A stretch of DNA of 49,135 nucleotides from Chelativorans xinjiangensis (GTDB lineage Bacteria > Pseudomonadota > Alphaproteobacteria > Rhizobiales > Rhizobiaceae), in assembly GCF_009812055.1 (NCBI RefSeq), contig NZ_WQNH01000036.1:1-49135 (forward strand). The letters are read 5' to 3'. The notes below the pieces were generated by a model. It was not told the origin of the DNA. It did not search any database and saw nothing but the letters and a program-made list of their open reading frames with translations. Below are positions 17,320 to 30,769 of this stretch, in pieces. How positions within the stretch are numbered: the first letter of the stretch is position 1; every line of letters begins with the position of its first letter. A program made the translations under genes and the position numbers.

Positions 17320-18939
17320 ATGGCAGTCAGTGCAAACAGGCTGGAGCTCTTGCAGATCGCCGACGCGGTCGCGCGCGAGAAATCCATCGACAAGGAAATC
17401 GTGATCGCGGCGATGGCCGATGCGATCCAGAAGGCGGCGCGCTCGCGCTACGGCCAGGAGACCAACATCCGCGCCGACATCAACCCGCAGACCGGCGAGA
17501 TGAAGCTGCAGCGGCTGATGGAAGTGGTCGAGGAGGTCGAGGAGCCGGCACGCGAAATCCCCCTTTCCCTGGCGCGCGGGCGCAATCCCGACGCCCAGGT
17601 GGGCGATTTCATCGCCGAGCAGCTTCCGCCCATGGATTTCGGCCGCATCGCCGCCCAGTCCGCGAAGCAGGTGATCGTGCAGAAGGTGCGCGAGGCCGAG
17701 CGCGACCGCCAGTACGACGAGTACAAGGACCGCATCGGCGAGATCGTCAACGGTACGGTCAAACGCGTCGAATACGGCAACGTGATCGTCGATCTCGGCC
17801 GCGGCGAGGCCATCATCCGCCGCGACGAATTGATCCCGCGCGAGATCTTCAAATATGGCGATCGCGTGCGTGCCTATGTCTACGACGTCAGGCGCGAGCA
17901 GCGCGGCCCGCAGATCTTCCTGTCGCGCACGCACCCGCAGTTCATGGCCAAGCTCTTCACCATGGAAGTGCCGGAGATCTATGACGGCATCATCGAGATC
18001 AGGTCGGTGGCCCGCGACCCGGGCAGCCGCGCCAAGATCGCCGTCATCAGCCACGATTCCTCGATCGACCCCGTCGGCGCCTGCGTCGGCATGCGCGGTT
18101 CCCGCGTGCAGGCGGTCGTCGGCGAGCTTCAGGGCGAGAAGATCGACATCATCCCCTGGAACGACAACGCCGCGAGCTTCATCGTCAACGCGCTGCAACC
18201 GGCGGAAGTCGCCAAGGTGGTGCTCGATGAGGATGCCGAGCGTATCGAGGTGGTCGTCCCCGACGATCAGCTCTCGCTCGCCATCGGCCGGCGCGGCCAG
18301 AACGTGCGGCTTGCCTCGCAGCTCACCGGCTGGGACATCGACATCCTGACCGAGGAGGAGGAGTCGAGCCGCCGCCAGAAGGAGTTCACCGAGCGCTCGA
18401 CGCTCTTCATGGACGCCCTCAACGTCGACGAGATGGTCGGCCAGGTGCTGGCCTCGGAAGGCTTCACCAGCGTCGAGGAGCTGGCCTATGTCGAAGCTGA
18501 CGAGATCGCCTCCATCGACGGCTTCGACGAGGACACGGCGGCCGAGATCCAGGCCCGCGCGCGCGAATATCTGGAGCGCATCGAGGCCGAGAACGACGCC
18601 AGGCGCAAGGAGCTGGGCGTGGCCGACGAGTTGCGCGAGATCCCCGGCATCACCACCCCGATGATGGTGGCGCTGGGCGAGAGCGAGGACGGCGTGAAGA
18701 CCGTCGAGGATTTTGCCGGCTACGCCGCGGACGATCTCGTCGGCTGGCGCGAGCGCAAGGATGGCGAGACCAAGGTCTTTCCCGGCGTTTTCTCCAATTT
18801 CGACGTCTCGCGCGCCGAGGCGGAGCAGATGATCGTCGCCGCCCGGCTGAAGGCGGGCTGGATCACCGAGGAGGATCTGCGCGCCGGCGAAGAGGCGCCC
18901 GAGGAAGAGGAAGAAGCCAGCGAGCCGGCGGAAAGCTGA
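17320..18939 (+). CDS. nusA: Transcription termination/antitermination factor NusA
   Basis: NusA binds RNA polymerase and nascent RNA to control pausing, termination and antitermination. The 539-residue protein has the N-terminal polymerase-binding domain (1-125), an S1 domain (GEIVNGTVKRVEYGNVIVDL, about 141-160), two KH domains (GACVGMRGSRVQAVV, about 252, and LAIGRRGQNVRLASQLTGW, about 325) and a C-terminal pair of helical repeats (about 360-515), with an acidic tail. The start follows AGGGGAGA. The gap to rimP is filled by the palindromic element, so both hairpins would be in the shared transcript. Confidence 0.97.
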   Translation: MAVSANRLELLQIADAVAREKSIDKEIVIAAMADAIQKAARSRYGQETNIRADINPQTGEMKLQRLMEVVEEVEEPAREIPLSLARGRNPDAQVGDFIAEQLPPMDFGRIAAQSAKQVIVQKVREAERDRQYDEYKDRIGEIVNGTVKRVEYGNVIVDLGRGEAIIRRDELIPREIFKYGDRVRAYVYDVRREQRGPQIFLSRTHPQFMAKLFTMEVPEIYDGIIEIRSVARDPGSRAKIAVISHDSSIDPVGACVGMRGSRVQAVVGELQGEKIDIIPWNDNAASFIVNALQPAEVAKVVLDEDAERIEVVVPDDQLSLAIGRRGQNVRLASQLTGWDIDILTEEEESSRRQKEFTERSTLFMDALNVDEMVGQVLASEGFTSVEELAYVEADEIASIDGFDEDTAAEIQARAREYLERIEAENDARRKELGVADELREIPGITTPMMVALGESEDGVKTVEDFAGYAADDLVGWRERKDGETKVFPGVFSNFDVSRAEAEQMIVAARLKAGWITEEDLRAGEEAPEEEEEASEPAES

Positions 18940-18977
18940 AATGTCCGGTTGCGTGAAGACAGGTCTTGTGGAACGCG

Positions 18978-19609
18978 ATGAACGACCGCACATGTATCGT
19001 GACGCGCCAGGCGCGACAACCGGAAGAACTCATCCGGTTCGTCGCCGGTCCGGACGGCGCGGTCGTGCCCGACCTGAAGCGCAATCTGCCGGGGCGCGGC
19101 TGCTGGGTCGGCGCTGAGAAAGGCCTCGTCGAGAAGGCAGCGGCGAAGAACCTGTTCTCCCGGGCCCTGAAAGCGCCGGTGACGGTGCCCCCGGATTTGG
19201 CCGAAATGGTCGATTCGTTGCTCGCGGCATCCGCTTTGGGCGCGCTCGGCCTTGCGCGCAAGGCCGGAGCCGTGGCATTGGGGGCAACCAAAGTGGAAAT
19301 GGCGGTGCGTGGCGGCGGGGCTGCCGCGGTGCTGCATGCGGCGGAGGCGTCGGAAGACGGCATCCGCAAGATCATGGCCGCAAGGAAGGCGGTGGCCCAT
19401 GCCGGAGGCAGGCAAATGCCGGCATTCAAGCTCTTTTCGGAAGCCGAAATGAGTTTGGCATTAGGGGCGACAAATGTGATACATGCTGCCGTGCTCGACC
19501 AGGGGCCGGGCGAGGCAGCGCTGAAACGCGTGAAAACGCTCGCCGTTTTTCGGGGTGTTGCCCCGGAAATTCCGGCGTCGGGTGCGGCAGGCGCCGCAGA
19601 GGATATGGA

Positions 19610-19613
<4 letters not shown>
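18978..19613 (+). CDS. ylxR: YlxR-family RNA-binding protein with L7Ae-like domain
   Basis: This 211-residue protein begins [11 protein letters not shown], the standard YlxR (DUF448) N-terminus, with [10 protein letters not shown] near residue 38. The C-terminal half ([23 protein letters not shown] onward, about 83-180) resembles the ribosomal L7Ae/L30e fold that alphaproteobacterial YlxR proteins carry. A role in RNA binding or nucleoid function is known for YlxR homologues; the exact job here is unknown. TTG at 18966 is an alternative start. Its stop overlaps the infB start by four bases (ATGA), showing coupled translation. Confidence 0.88.
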
Positions 19614-22162
<2,549 letters not shown>

Positions 22163-22322
22163 GGGCTGCCTAAAGCCTTCACCCTCGGCAAGCCCGCCTT
22201 ACCGCAAGCTTCGGCGCAAACGGATAGGCGCAAGCATCAGCCCTCATGGTGAGCTTGTCGAACCACGAGGGCGGGATGCAGCGAGCATCATGCGCGAGCG
22301 GGATGGACCACTCCCACCCCGC
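22163..22322. other. infB-rbfA spacer
   Basis: No gene is seen. It contains one GTGAGCTTGTCGAACCACGAG repeat unit around 22248-22270, related to those at 24860-24985, then the family A palindrome at 22323. Confidence 0.5.
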
Positions 22323-22459
22323 CGTCATCCCGGAAGCCGAAGCGATAGCGGAGGCTGTCCGGGACCCATTCTCGCCTCGCTAAAGCTCCGGCGAAGCGGG
22401 CCGGAACGTCGATGTCACGGAATGGATCCCGGCCCTCACTGCGTTCGGCCGGGATGACG
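22323..22459. repeat. Intergenic palindromic repeat, family A copy 4
   Basis: It begins CGTCATCCCGGAAGCCGAAG and ends CGGCCGGGATGACG, with the inner module ATTCTCGCCTCGCTAAAGC also seen inverted in copies 1 and 5. It lies between infB and rbfA, inside what is often a continuous operon. Confidence 0.85.
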
Positions 22460-22557
22460 GCGAGGGGTCGACTCAACCCAAGCGCATCTTGCGCTAGATA
22501 TATTTCAAAGTTGCCGGACCGGTTTCCGGCGCAGTCTGTTTGAAGAGACGTTGACCC

Positions 22558-22965
22558 ATGCCTTCCTCAGCCCCATCCCAGCGCCAGCTTCGTGTCGGCG
22601 AGCAGGCGCGCCATGCGCTGGCCGAGATCCTGCAGCGCGGCGACGTGCGCGACCCCGAGGTCGAGGGCGCCGTCATCTCGGTCGCCGAAGTGCGCATGTC
22701 GCCGGATTTGAAGATCGCCACCGCCTTCGTCTCGCCGCTCGGCGTGGAGGACAAGGAGAAGGTGGTGGCGGCGCTCAACCGCAATGCGCGCTTCATCCGC
22801 GGCCGCGCCGCGCCGGCGCTCAGGCAGATGAAATACATGCCGGAATTCCGCTTCCGCCTGGACACCAGCTTCGACAATTTCGAGAAGATCGACAAGCTTT
22901 TGAAATCGCCCGAAGTGGCACGGGACCTGGACAATGAAGACCAAGACGAAGATGACGAACGCTGA
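22558..22965 (+). CDS. rbfA: Ribosome-binding factor A
   Basis: RbfA binds the 30S subunit and supports 16S rRNA 5' end maturation. The 135-residue protein has the family start [20 protein letters not shown] (about 7-26), the KH-like core [20 protein letters not shown] (about 39-58), and [29 protein letters not shown]. It ends in an acidic tail ([10 protein letters not shown]), normal for alphaproteobacteria. truB follows 27 bases later. Confidence 0.96.
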   Translation: MPSSAPSQRQLRVGEQARHALAEILQRGDVRDPEVEGAVISVAEVRMSPDLKIATAFVSPLGVEDKEKVVAALNRNARFIRGRAAPALRQMKYMPEFRFRLDTSFDNFEKIDKLLKSPEVARDLDNEDQDEDDER

Positions 22966-22992
22966 CTGTCTGCGCATGAGGGGTATCGCCTG

Positions 22993-23931
22993 ATGGCGCG
23001 CCGCGGAAAGAAGAAGGGCCGGCCTCTCTCCGGCTGGCTGGTCCTCGACAAGCCGGTGGGCATGGGTTCCACGGACGCCGTGTCCAAGGTGAAATGGCTG
23101 TTCGGGGCGCAGAAGGCGGGACACGCCGGCACGCTCGACCCGCTGGCCTCGGGCATGCTGCCCATCGCGCTGGGCGAGGCGACGAAGACCGTGCCCTACG
23201 TGATGGAAGGCGCCAAGGTCTACCGCTTCACCATCGCCTGGGGCGAGGAGCGCTCGACGGACGACCTTGAGGGCCCCGTCGTCAAATCCTCAGACAAGCG
23301 GCCGACGGAAGACGAGATCCGCGCCCTCCTGCCGCGCTATACCGGCCTCATCATGCAGACGCCGCCGCAGTTCTCCGCCATCAAGGTTGGTGGCGAGCGC
23401 GCCTACGATCTGGCGCGCGAGGGCGGGACGGTGGAGATCGCCGCCCGCGAGGTGGAGGTCGGCCGGCTCGATCTCGTCTCGATCCCCGACGCCGGACAGG
23501 CCGTTCTGGAAGTCGAGTGCGGCAAGGGCACCTATGTGCGCAGCATAGCCCGCGACATGGGCCGCGACCTCGGCTGCTTCGGCCATGTGGCCGATCTGCG
23601 CCGCACGGAGGTCTTTCCGTTCGAGTCGGCGCAACTCGTCACCATGCGGGCGCTCGAGGAGGCCGCGGCGGATGCGGCCAGCGAGGAAGAACGCTTCGCC
23701 GCCCTCGACCCGTATCTCATGGACATCGCCGCCGCCCTCGACGGCCTGCCGGAGGTCCCGCTCAGCGACGATGCAGCCACCCGCATCCGCCTCGGCAACC
23801 CGGTCATCGTCCGTGGCCGCGACGCCCCGGTCGAAGCGCCCGAAGCCTGGGCCAGCGCCCGCGGCCGCCTGATCGCCATCGGCGCCGTCGAAGCCGGCAT
23901 GTTCAAGCCCAAGCGCGTCTTCGGCCAGTAA
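22993..23931 (+). CDS. truB: tRNA pseudouridine(55) synthase
   Basis: TruB makes pseudouridine 55 in the T loop of tRNAs. The 312-residue protein shows [21 protein letters not shown] (about 14-34), the catalytic aspartate motif [22 protein letters not shown] (about 43-64), [35 protein letters not shown], and [19 protein letters not shown] (about 176-194). It is the last gene of the nusA-infB-rbfA block before a long non-coding region. Confidence 0.96.
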   Translation: MARRGKKKGRPLSGWLVLDKPVGMGSTDAVSKVKWLFGAQKAGHAGTLDPLASGMLPIALGEATKTVPYVMEGAKVYRFTIAWGEERSTDDLEGPVVKSSDKRPTEDEIRALLPRYTGLIMQTPPQFSAIKVGGERAYDLAREGGTVEIAAREVEVGRLDLVSIPDAGQAVLEVECGKGTYVRSIARDMGRDLGCFGHVADLRRTEVFPFESAQLVTMRALEEAAADAASEEERFAALDPYLMDIAAALDGLPEVPLSDDAATRIRLGNPVIVRGRDAPVEAPEAWASARGRLIAIGAVEAGMFKPKRVFGQ

Positions 23932-24177
23932 ACGGTCAATCCCTTCGCCAGACGAAGCCGCGCTCGACCGGGCTTCCCTCCCCCTTGAGGGGAGGGATTG
24001 AGGGTGGGGGTCCGGCGAAGCCGAACTAAAGACTCCATATGCGATAGCCCTTTCGCTGGGAGGGAGGGCGCGAAGGGGCGCCGGCATTTCAAGGAAATCC
24101 ACCACCCGCACGTCATTCCCCCCGCGGCGACATGCGCGTACTACGTGCCCATCCCCATCCCCACCCCACCGCGCGCG
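23932..24177. repeat. Spacer with rhizobial GC-rich repeat
   Basis: It holds a hairpin CCCTCCCC (about 23981-23988) with GGGGAGGG, then a GAGGGTGGGGGTCCGGCGAA motif commonly seen between rhizobial genes. The hairpin could end truB transcription. No gene is seen. Confidence 0.5.
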
Positions 24178-24316
24178 CGTCATCCCGGAAGTCGGAGCGA
24201 AGCGGAGACTGTCCGGGACCCATTCCGTGACTCGTCCACCTTCCGGCCCGCTTCGCCGGAGCTTCAGCGAGGCGAGAATGGGTCCCGGACAAGCCTTTCG
24301 GCTTTCCGGGATGACG
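24178..24316. repeat. Intergenic palindromic repeat, family A copy 5
   Basis: It begins CGTCATCCCGGAAGTCGGAG, contains CTTCAGCGAGGCGAGAATGG as in copy 1, and ends GCTTTCCGGGATGACG. Confidence 0.85.
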
Positions 24317-24540
24317 CGCGCGGGTGGGATGACGCGCGTTGGAAGGGCGGCGGGCGCCCTTCACCTCAGCCGGCGATGCATCGCCTGCGCGGGGATAAAA
24401 TGTGGCGACAAAGATTTTTTCTTCCCCACCAACCCATTGTTTTCCCTCGCTTCGGAATAATTTCTCCAACTTTTTTTCGCAGGAAAATACTCCCCCTGCC
24501 CAGCCTGCCCTTAAAATCCTCGCCATCGCTCTCGCGGGAA
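24317..24540. other. AT-richer spacer
   Basis: This stretch is less GC-rich than its surroundings and contains several A/T runs (around 24410-24422 and 24471-24478). No convincing gene is seen; open frames on the minus strand here lack a ribosome site and known motifs. It directly precedes the hairpin-rich segment and could hold its promoter, but no clear -35/-10 pair was found. Confidence 0.4.
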
Positions 24541-24847
24541 CCGGGTCCGGACCGGGGATCAGGGAGAGCGGCGGAGACCTCTCCCTTCGGGCTCGGTACC
24601 CGGAGGCCTGAGGGCCCGCGACAGGCCGGCGGTGCCGGGAGCGCTGGGTGACAGCGTTGCCGGCATTGCGGAGAAGCCGCCAGGGCTTCTCGTCCGGCCC
24701 GGCAAAGCCCCCAATTGGGTGCAGCCGGGAAGGACGGGGAGCCCGAGTGACCGGCCAACTGTCGGGACAGACTCCGGTGGGGCGCGTCGGACGCGCCTAA
24801 TTTGAGGCGCTCCAAAGGCGCCTCGTGCGGTGCCGAAGACGCGCCCC
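24541..24847 (+). other. Hairpin-rich segment, candidate structured RNA
   Basis: At least six strong inverted repeats occur in about 300 bases: 24561-24568 with 24579-24586 (8 bp); 24588-24594 with 24612-24618 (7, one U-G); 24633-24646 with 24652-24665 (14, one mismatch, one G-U); 24671-24678 with 24684-24691 (8); 24698-24703 with 24724-24729 (6); and 24779-24788 with 24838-24847 (10), which encloses 24804-24810 with 24818-24824 (7). The two G-U pairs fit a plus-strand RNA. RNase P, tmRNA and SRP core motifs are not found. It could be an RNA gene or a cluster of palindromic repeats. Confidence 0.45.
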
Positions 24848-24859
24848 GCTTCCCACCCT

Positions 24860-24985
24860 GAGCTGTGAGCTTGTCGAACAGTCGAGGGGTCAATGGCCAG
24901 ACGGTGAAAACCGGGCGTGGCAACGATGGCGCGCGCCTACCCTCACCCTGAGCTTGTCGAAGGGGGAGCTTGTCGAACGATCAAG
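24860..24985. repeat. GAGCTTGTCGAA repeat cluster
   Basis: Three copies of GAGCTTGTCGAA occur here (around 24869, 24952 and 24966), twice preceded by ACCCTGAGCT. A further copy lies near 22250. This short motif is a common alphaproteobacterial intergenic repeat. It ends 25 bases before the small reading frame at 25010. Confidence 0.65.
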
Positions 24986-25009
24986 CCACGCCGCAAAGGA
25001 GCATCGACG

Positions 25010-25117
25010 ATGATCGACCTGCAAAACCTGGCCCACGAAGGAGCGCCATGCAACACTTGCCTCACTTCCGCATTTGAGGAGATGATGCGGTTGGACAGGC
25101 GCGATGGCAAAGAGTGA
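25010..25117 (+). CDS. Possible 35-residue leader protein of the kinase gene
   Basis: A short frame starts at ATG 25010, eight bases after AAGGAG, and encodes 35 residues with a CNTC motif and a charged C-terminus (EEMMRLDRRDGKE). Its stop lies 14 bases inside the kinase gene, so it may be a coupled small protein. It does not match NepR, the small anti-sigma factor often found beside HWE kinases. Function unknown; it could also be chance. Confidence 0.4.
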   Translation: MIDLQNLAHEGAPCNTCLTSAFEEMMRLDRRDGKE

Positions 25118-26846
25118 CGTGGAGACAGGCGGCATCGACGCCGGGCCGGCGGCCGGCCTCGGCGAGCGTCTGCGCGTGCGGTTGACGGGTCCGAAGCCGA
25201 TCGGCTTCTTTCTCTTCCTTTTGATCGCCGTCACCATCATCCCTGCCCTCGCCATTTCCACGGTGCTCCTGCAGCGCAACGACGCCGCCCAGCGGGAGGT
25301 GGTGAACACCTTGGCCGAGGCCATGGCCGGCTCGATCGCCGAGGCGGTCGACGGTGAGCTTCGCGGCATGCTGACGACGCTGCGCGTGCTGTCGACCACG
25401 CCGTCGCTGGCCGTCGGCAATATCGAGGACTTCTACGACCGGGCGAGGCCGGCGCTGGCCGGCTCCGGCTCTCATCTGACCCTGTTCGACGAGAACCTCC
25501 GGCAGCTCATCAACACGCGCGAGGCCTACGGTACGCCGCTCGGTCCGGCATCGGATCCGGCAACCTTGCGACGGGCGCTAGAAGAGGGTGTTCCAGCCAT
25601 TTCCGGCGTTTTCCGCGAGGAGACGTCGGGTGAATGGACGTTCAACGTCGCCCTGCCCTACATACAGGAAAATCAGCCGCGTCGCCTCCTCGTGATGGGG
25701 CGGAACGCCGAAACCATGGCCGATGCGCTGTCCCAGCAGATGCTGCGCGGCGGCTGGAACGCCGCCCTTCTCGACCGCTACGGATATGTGGTCGCCTCCT
25801 CCTTCATGTCGTCGGACGTGGGCAAGCCGTTCTTCCTCGGCCTCCCTTCGGGCCCCTCGCCGCAGACGATACGGGTTGCCGGGGAGGAGGGTGCCAATTC
25901 CTATCTCGCCATCGTCGACGACACGAGCTACAGCGGTTGGAAAGTCGTCGTGTGGGCGCCCACGGCCGCTGTCGAGCAGCCCATGCGCCGCTCGCTGCAA
26001 CAGCTCTTCGGCGGCACGATCATCGTCATCGCTATCGGTGCCGGGGCGGCCTGGGTTCTCGGACGGCAGATCGCCAAGCCGGTGCGGCGCCTGGCGAGCG
26101 ATGCGCGGCGGCTGGGCGCGGGCGAACAGATCGAGGCCACCGTCTATCCGATCGCCGAGGTGACGACCGTCTCGGCGGCACTGGCCGAAGCCGCCGGCGA
26201 CAGAAAGAAGGCGGAAGGCGAGATCCGCCTGCTGATGCGCGAGGTCGCGCATCGGGCCAAGAACCAGCTCACCGTCGTCTCCGCGATGGCCAAGCAGACG
26301 GCACGCAGCGCCGGATCGCTGTCGGGCTTCCTGGACTCGTTCCAGAAGCGGCTCTACGGGCTCGCGCGGTCGACGGACCTGCTCATCGCCGGTGGTGCCG
26401 CGGGCGTCGAGCTGCGCGCGCTGATCCTCGCTCAGGTGGACCCCTTCAAGCCCGAGACAGCCAAGCGGCTGGAACTCTCCGGCCCGCCGTTCCGGCTCGG
26501 CAACCAGGCCGCGCAGACACTCGGTTTGGCGTTCCACGAGCTTGCCACCAACGCCTCCAAATATGGCGCTTTCGCCACCAGGGCGGGCCGCCTTGCCATT
26601 TCCTGGCAGGTCGAGCACGATATGCTGACGATCGTCTGGCGCGAGCATATGGCAGAAGACGGCAGGCGACGGCCGGTCAAGCGCGGCTTCGGCACAGAGA
26701 TCATCGAGCGCATGCTGGGCGGAACGCTGGACGCGGAGATCTCCCGCACGTTCCACGGCGATGGGCTGGAGTGCATCTTCAAGATTCCGGTCGAGCGGCT
26801 TCTACCGGACCACGCTCAGCTTCCGCCTCGGGAAAAGCCGGGGTGA
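25104..26846 (+). CDS. Membrane HWE-family sensor histidine kinase
   Basis: The 580-residue protein has an N-terminal membrane helix (FFLFLLIAVTIIPALAIS, about 34-51). A long periplasmic Cache-like sensor follows (about 60-290), then a second helix (GTIIVIAIGAGAAWVLG, about 305-321) and a HAMP segment. The kinase core has the phospho-acceptor motif REVAHRAKNQLTVVSAMAKQ (about 380-399), the N box HELATNASKYGAFATRAGRL (about 479) and the W-x-E motif (IVWREH), the features that define HWE kinases. The partner regulator is not nearby. It sits between truB and rpsO, which are adjacent in many relatives, suggesting insertion. HWE kinases often feed the general stress response (family knowledge). 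Confidence 0.9.
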   Translation: MAKSDVETGGIDAGPAAGLGERLRVRLTGPKPIGFFLFLLIAVTIIPALAISTVLLQRNDAAQREVVNTLAEAMAGSIAEAVDGELRGMLTTLRVLSTTPSLAVGNIEDFYDRARPALAGSGSHLTLFDENLRQLINTREAYGTPLGPASDPATLRRALEEGVPAISGVFREETSGEWTFNVALPYIQENQPRRLLVMGRNAETMADALSQQMLRGGWNAALLDRYGYVVASSFMSSDVGKPFFLGLPSGPSPQTIRVAGEEGANSYLAIVDDTSYSGWKVVVWAPTAAVEQPMRRSLQQLFGGTIIVIAIGAGAAWVLGRQIAKPVRRLASDARRLGAGEQIEATVYPIAEVTTVSAALAEAAGDRKKAEGEIRLLMREVAHRAKNQLTVVSAMAKQTARSAGSLSGFLDSFQKRLYGLARSTDLLIAGGAAGVELRALILAQVDPFKPETAKRLELSGPPFRLGNQAAQTLGLAFHELATNASKYGAFATRAGRLAISWQVEHDMLTIVWREHMAEDGRRRPVKRGFGTEIIERMLGGTLDAEISRTFHGDGLECIFKIPVERLLPDHAQLPPREKPG

Positions 26847-26993
26847 GCGGGAGCGGCGGTTTTAGCTGGCATTCTCCGCCGTTATGCACTATATGCGCGG
26901 CGATATCGCGCGATTGCGCGGTCCAACGGCCCTGGCTGGACGACATCCCGGCTACGGGCGACACGTTTCCTCGATCATCAGAAAGGACTTACG

Positions 26994-27263
26994 ATGTCGA
27001 TCACTGCCGAGCGCAAGCAGGAGCTTTTGAAGGAATTCGCGACCGCCAGCGGCGACACCGGTTCGCCGGAAGTCCAGGTCGCCATCCTGACCGAGCGCAT
27101 CAAGAACCTGACCGAGCATTTCAAGGACCACAAGAAGGACAATCATTCCCGTCGTGGTCTGCTCAAGCTCGTCTCGCAGCGCCGCCGTCTCCTCGACTAC
27201 GTGAAGAGGAAGGACGAGGAGCGCTACAAGACGCTGATCGAGCGGCTCGGGCTGCGTCGCTAG
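26994..27263 (+). CDS. rpsO: 30S ribosomal protein S15
   Basis: The 89-residue protein matches the family throughout: [59 protein letters not shown] and [21 protein letters not shown]15 binds 16S rRNA at the three-way junction of the central domain. An AAAGGA site precedes the ATG. pnp follows in the usual order. Confidence 0.98.
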   Translation: MSITAERKQELLKEFATASGDTGSPEVQVAILTERIKNLTEHFKDHKKDNHSRRGLLKLVSQRRRLLDYVKRKDEERYKTLIERLGLRR

Positions 27264-27271
27264 TTTCGGCC

Positions 27272-27296
27272 GGCGGGCCCGTCTTGCGGGCCCGCC
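27272..27296 (+). terminator. GC hairpin after rpsO
   Basis: GGCGGGCCC (27272-27280) pairs with GGGCCCGCC (27288-27296), nine pairs over seven loop bases. No T run follows, so it is either an inefficient terminator or a 3' stabilising hairpin that allows read-through to pnp. Confidence 0.55.
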
Positions 27297-27367
27297 GCCG
27301 ACAACCCGGCGCCAAAGCGCCGGCAACGGCTCCCGAGGAAGGAAACCGGGGAGCTGCCGACGGACAG

Positions 27368-27446
27368 GTCATGGGGCAGGATTGCAGGACGCTTGAAAGC
27401 CGGGGTGCCGGCGTGGAACCAAGCTTCCCGTTGTCTTGCCCATGAC
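27368..27446 (+). promoter_or_regulatory. Long stem in the pnp leader
   Basis: GTCATGGG plus CAGGA (27368-27381, one bulged G) pairs with TCTTGCCCATGAC (27434-27446). It encloses two small hairpins (GCTTGAAAGC and CCGGGGTGCCGG). The stem ends about 75 bases before the pnp start. In E. coli a comparable leader stem is cut by RNase III and allows PNPase to control its own mRNA; the same use here is inference. Confidence 0.5.
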
Positions 27447-27520
27447 TCGTCCTGAACGAGAAGAGAGAAAGAAGCCCGCGTGCCGAAAGGCGCGCGGTCT
27501 TCGGTAAACAAGGACAAGAC

Positions 27521-29668
<2,148 letters not shown>

Positions 29669-29690
29669 TTTCTTCCCGCTTACCCTTTAG

Positions 29691-29722
29691 AACGGGCGCG
29701 GCCACGGCTGCGCCCGTTTTCG
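29691..29722 (+). terminator. Intrinsic terminator after pnp
   Basis: AACGGGCGC (29691-29699) pairs with GCGCCCGTT (29710-29718) over a ten-base loop, followed by TTCGTTT. Confidence 0.85.
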
Positions 29723-29749
29723 TTTCCACTCTCGCATCCACCACCGCCC

Positions 29750-30763
29750 ATGAACGACGCCCTGCCAACCCTTCTCTTCCCCTTCGAGCGCGGTCTCCTG
29801 AAGGCACCCCGCACCGGCGAGCGCGTCGTTTTCTTCGGCGCTTCGGCCGGCCTGCAACTGCCCCCGGATTTCGCGGCGGACCTTCAGGTCGTGCAGGGCC
29901 ACCGGCCGGATTATCTGGCTCTTGAACGCGCCGGCTTTTGCGTCGCGCCGCAGGCCGAGGGTGAAGGTTACGATGCCGCCTTTCTGTTCCTCGGCCGTCA
30001 TCGGCGGGAGAACGAGGAGCGGCTGGCCGAGGCGCTTCGCCGGATGCGGGCGGATGGGCTCATCCTCGCCGCCGGCACAAAAAGGGACGGCGCATCGGGT
30101 GTTGCCAAGCGCCTGTCCGAGCTCCTGCCGCTCGAGGATCGCCTGTCCAAGCACCACGGCGTAGTCTTCTGGCTACGCCGCCCTGCGGTGCCCGACGAAG
30201 CGGTGCTCGCGGCGCTGGCAAGTCCGGCGCGCACGACCCTGGAAGGGTATGAGACGGCTGTAGGCGGCTTTTCCGAGGATGGCGCCGATCCCGGTTCCCG
30301 GCTCCTGGCCGACAATCTGCCCTCGGATATCGCGGGAGCCGTGGCCGATTTCGCGGCCGGCTGGGGGTATCTGTCGCTGCGGCTGGCGAAGCAGCCTTCC
30401 ATCACCGCAATCGACCTCTACGAGGCCCACCACGCTTCGTTGGAGGCGGCCAAGCGTAATTTCGTTGCCCATGCCCCCGAGGCCGCCTGCGGCTTCTTCT
30501 GGCACGATCTTCTGAGCGAACCGGTAACCCGTCGCTACGATGCGATCGTCATGAACCCGCCGTTCCATCGCAGCCGCGCGGCGGAGCCCGATATGGGGCG
30601 CGCGATGATCGGCGTGGCGGCAAACGCGCTCGCGCCCGGCGGGCGCCTGTTCCTCGTCGCCAACCGCCCCTTGCCCTACGAGACAGCCATCGCGTCGTCG
30701 TTCAAGCATCACGGCGAAATCTGCCGCGACGCCACATACAAGGTGCTTTGGGGCCGGAAATAG
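29750..30763 (+). CDS. RsmC-like class I SAM methyltransferase
   Basis: The 337-residue protein has the two-domain plan of RsmC/RlmG guanine-N2 rRNA methyltransferases. The N-terminal half is degenerate (up to about 165). The C-terminal catalytic half has the SAM site (VADFAAGWGYLSLRLAKQ, about 198) and the NPPFH motif (DAIVMNPPFHRSRAAEPD, about 264-281), followed by GGRLFLVANRPLPYE. NPPF/Y marks enzymes that methylate an exocyclic amine. 16S rRNA G1207 is the E. coli RsmC target; the true substrate here is unproven. It starts just after the pnp terminator and is convergent with fabI, with a six-base gap. Confidence 0.85.
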   Translation: MNDALPTLLFPFERGLLKAPRTGERVVFFGASAGLQLPPDFAADLQVVQGHRPDYLALERAGFCVAPQAEGEGYDAAFLFLGRHRRENEERLAEALRRMRADGLILAAGTKRDGASGVAKRLSELLPLEDRLSKHHGVVFWLRRPAVPDEAVLAALASPARTTLEGYETAVGGFSEDGADPGSRLLADNLPSDIAGAVADFAAGWGYLSLRLAKQPSITAIDLYEAHHASLEAAKRNFVAHAPEAACGFFWHDLLSEPVTRRYDAIVMNPPFHRSRAAEPDMGRAMIGVAANALAPGGRLFLVANRPLPYETAIASSFKHHGEICRDATYKVLWGRK

Positions 30764-30769
30764 CCTTCC

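Noticed and set aside
24541-24847. Idea that the hairpin-rich region is RNase P RNA, tmRNA or SRP RNA
   Set aside because: The conserved cores (GAGGAAAGTCC, a tag reading frame, the SRP GGAA/AGCA loop) could not be found.
24366-24923. Open frame of 185 residues on the minus strand across the hairpin-rich region
   Set aside because: No ribosome site, no recognisable motif, and its sequence consists of translated inverted repeats.
25010-25117. NepR anti-sigma factor next to the HWE kinase
   Set aside because: The NepR core (LRxxYDxVxxEPVPDRFxxLL) is absent.
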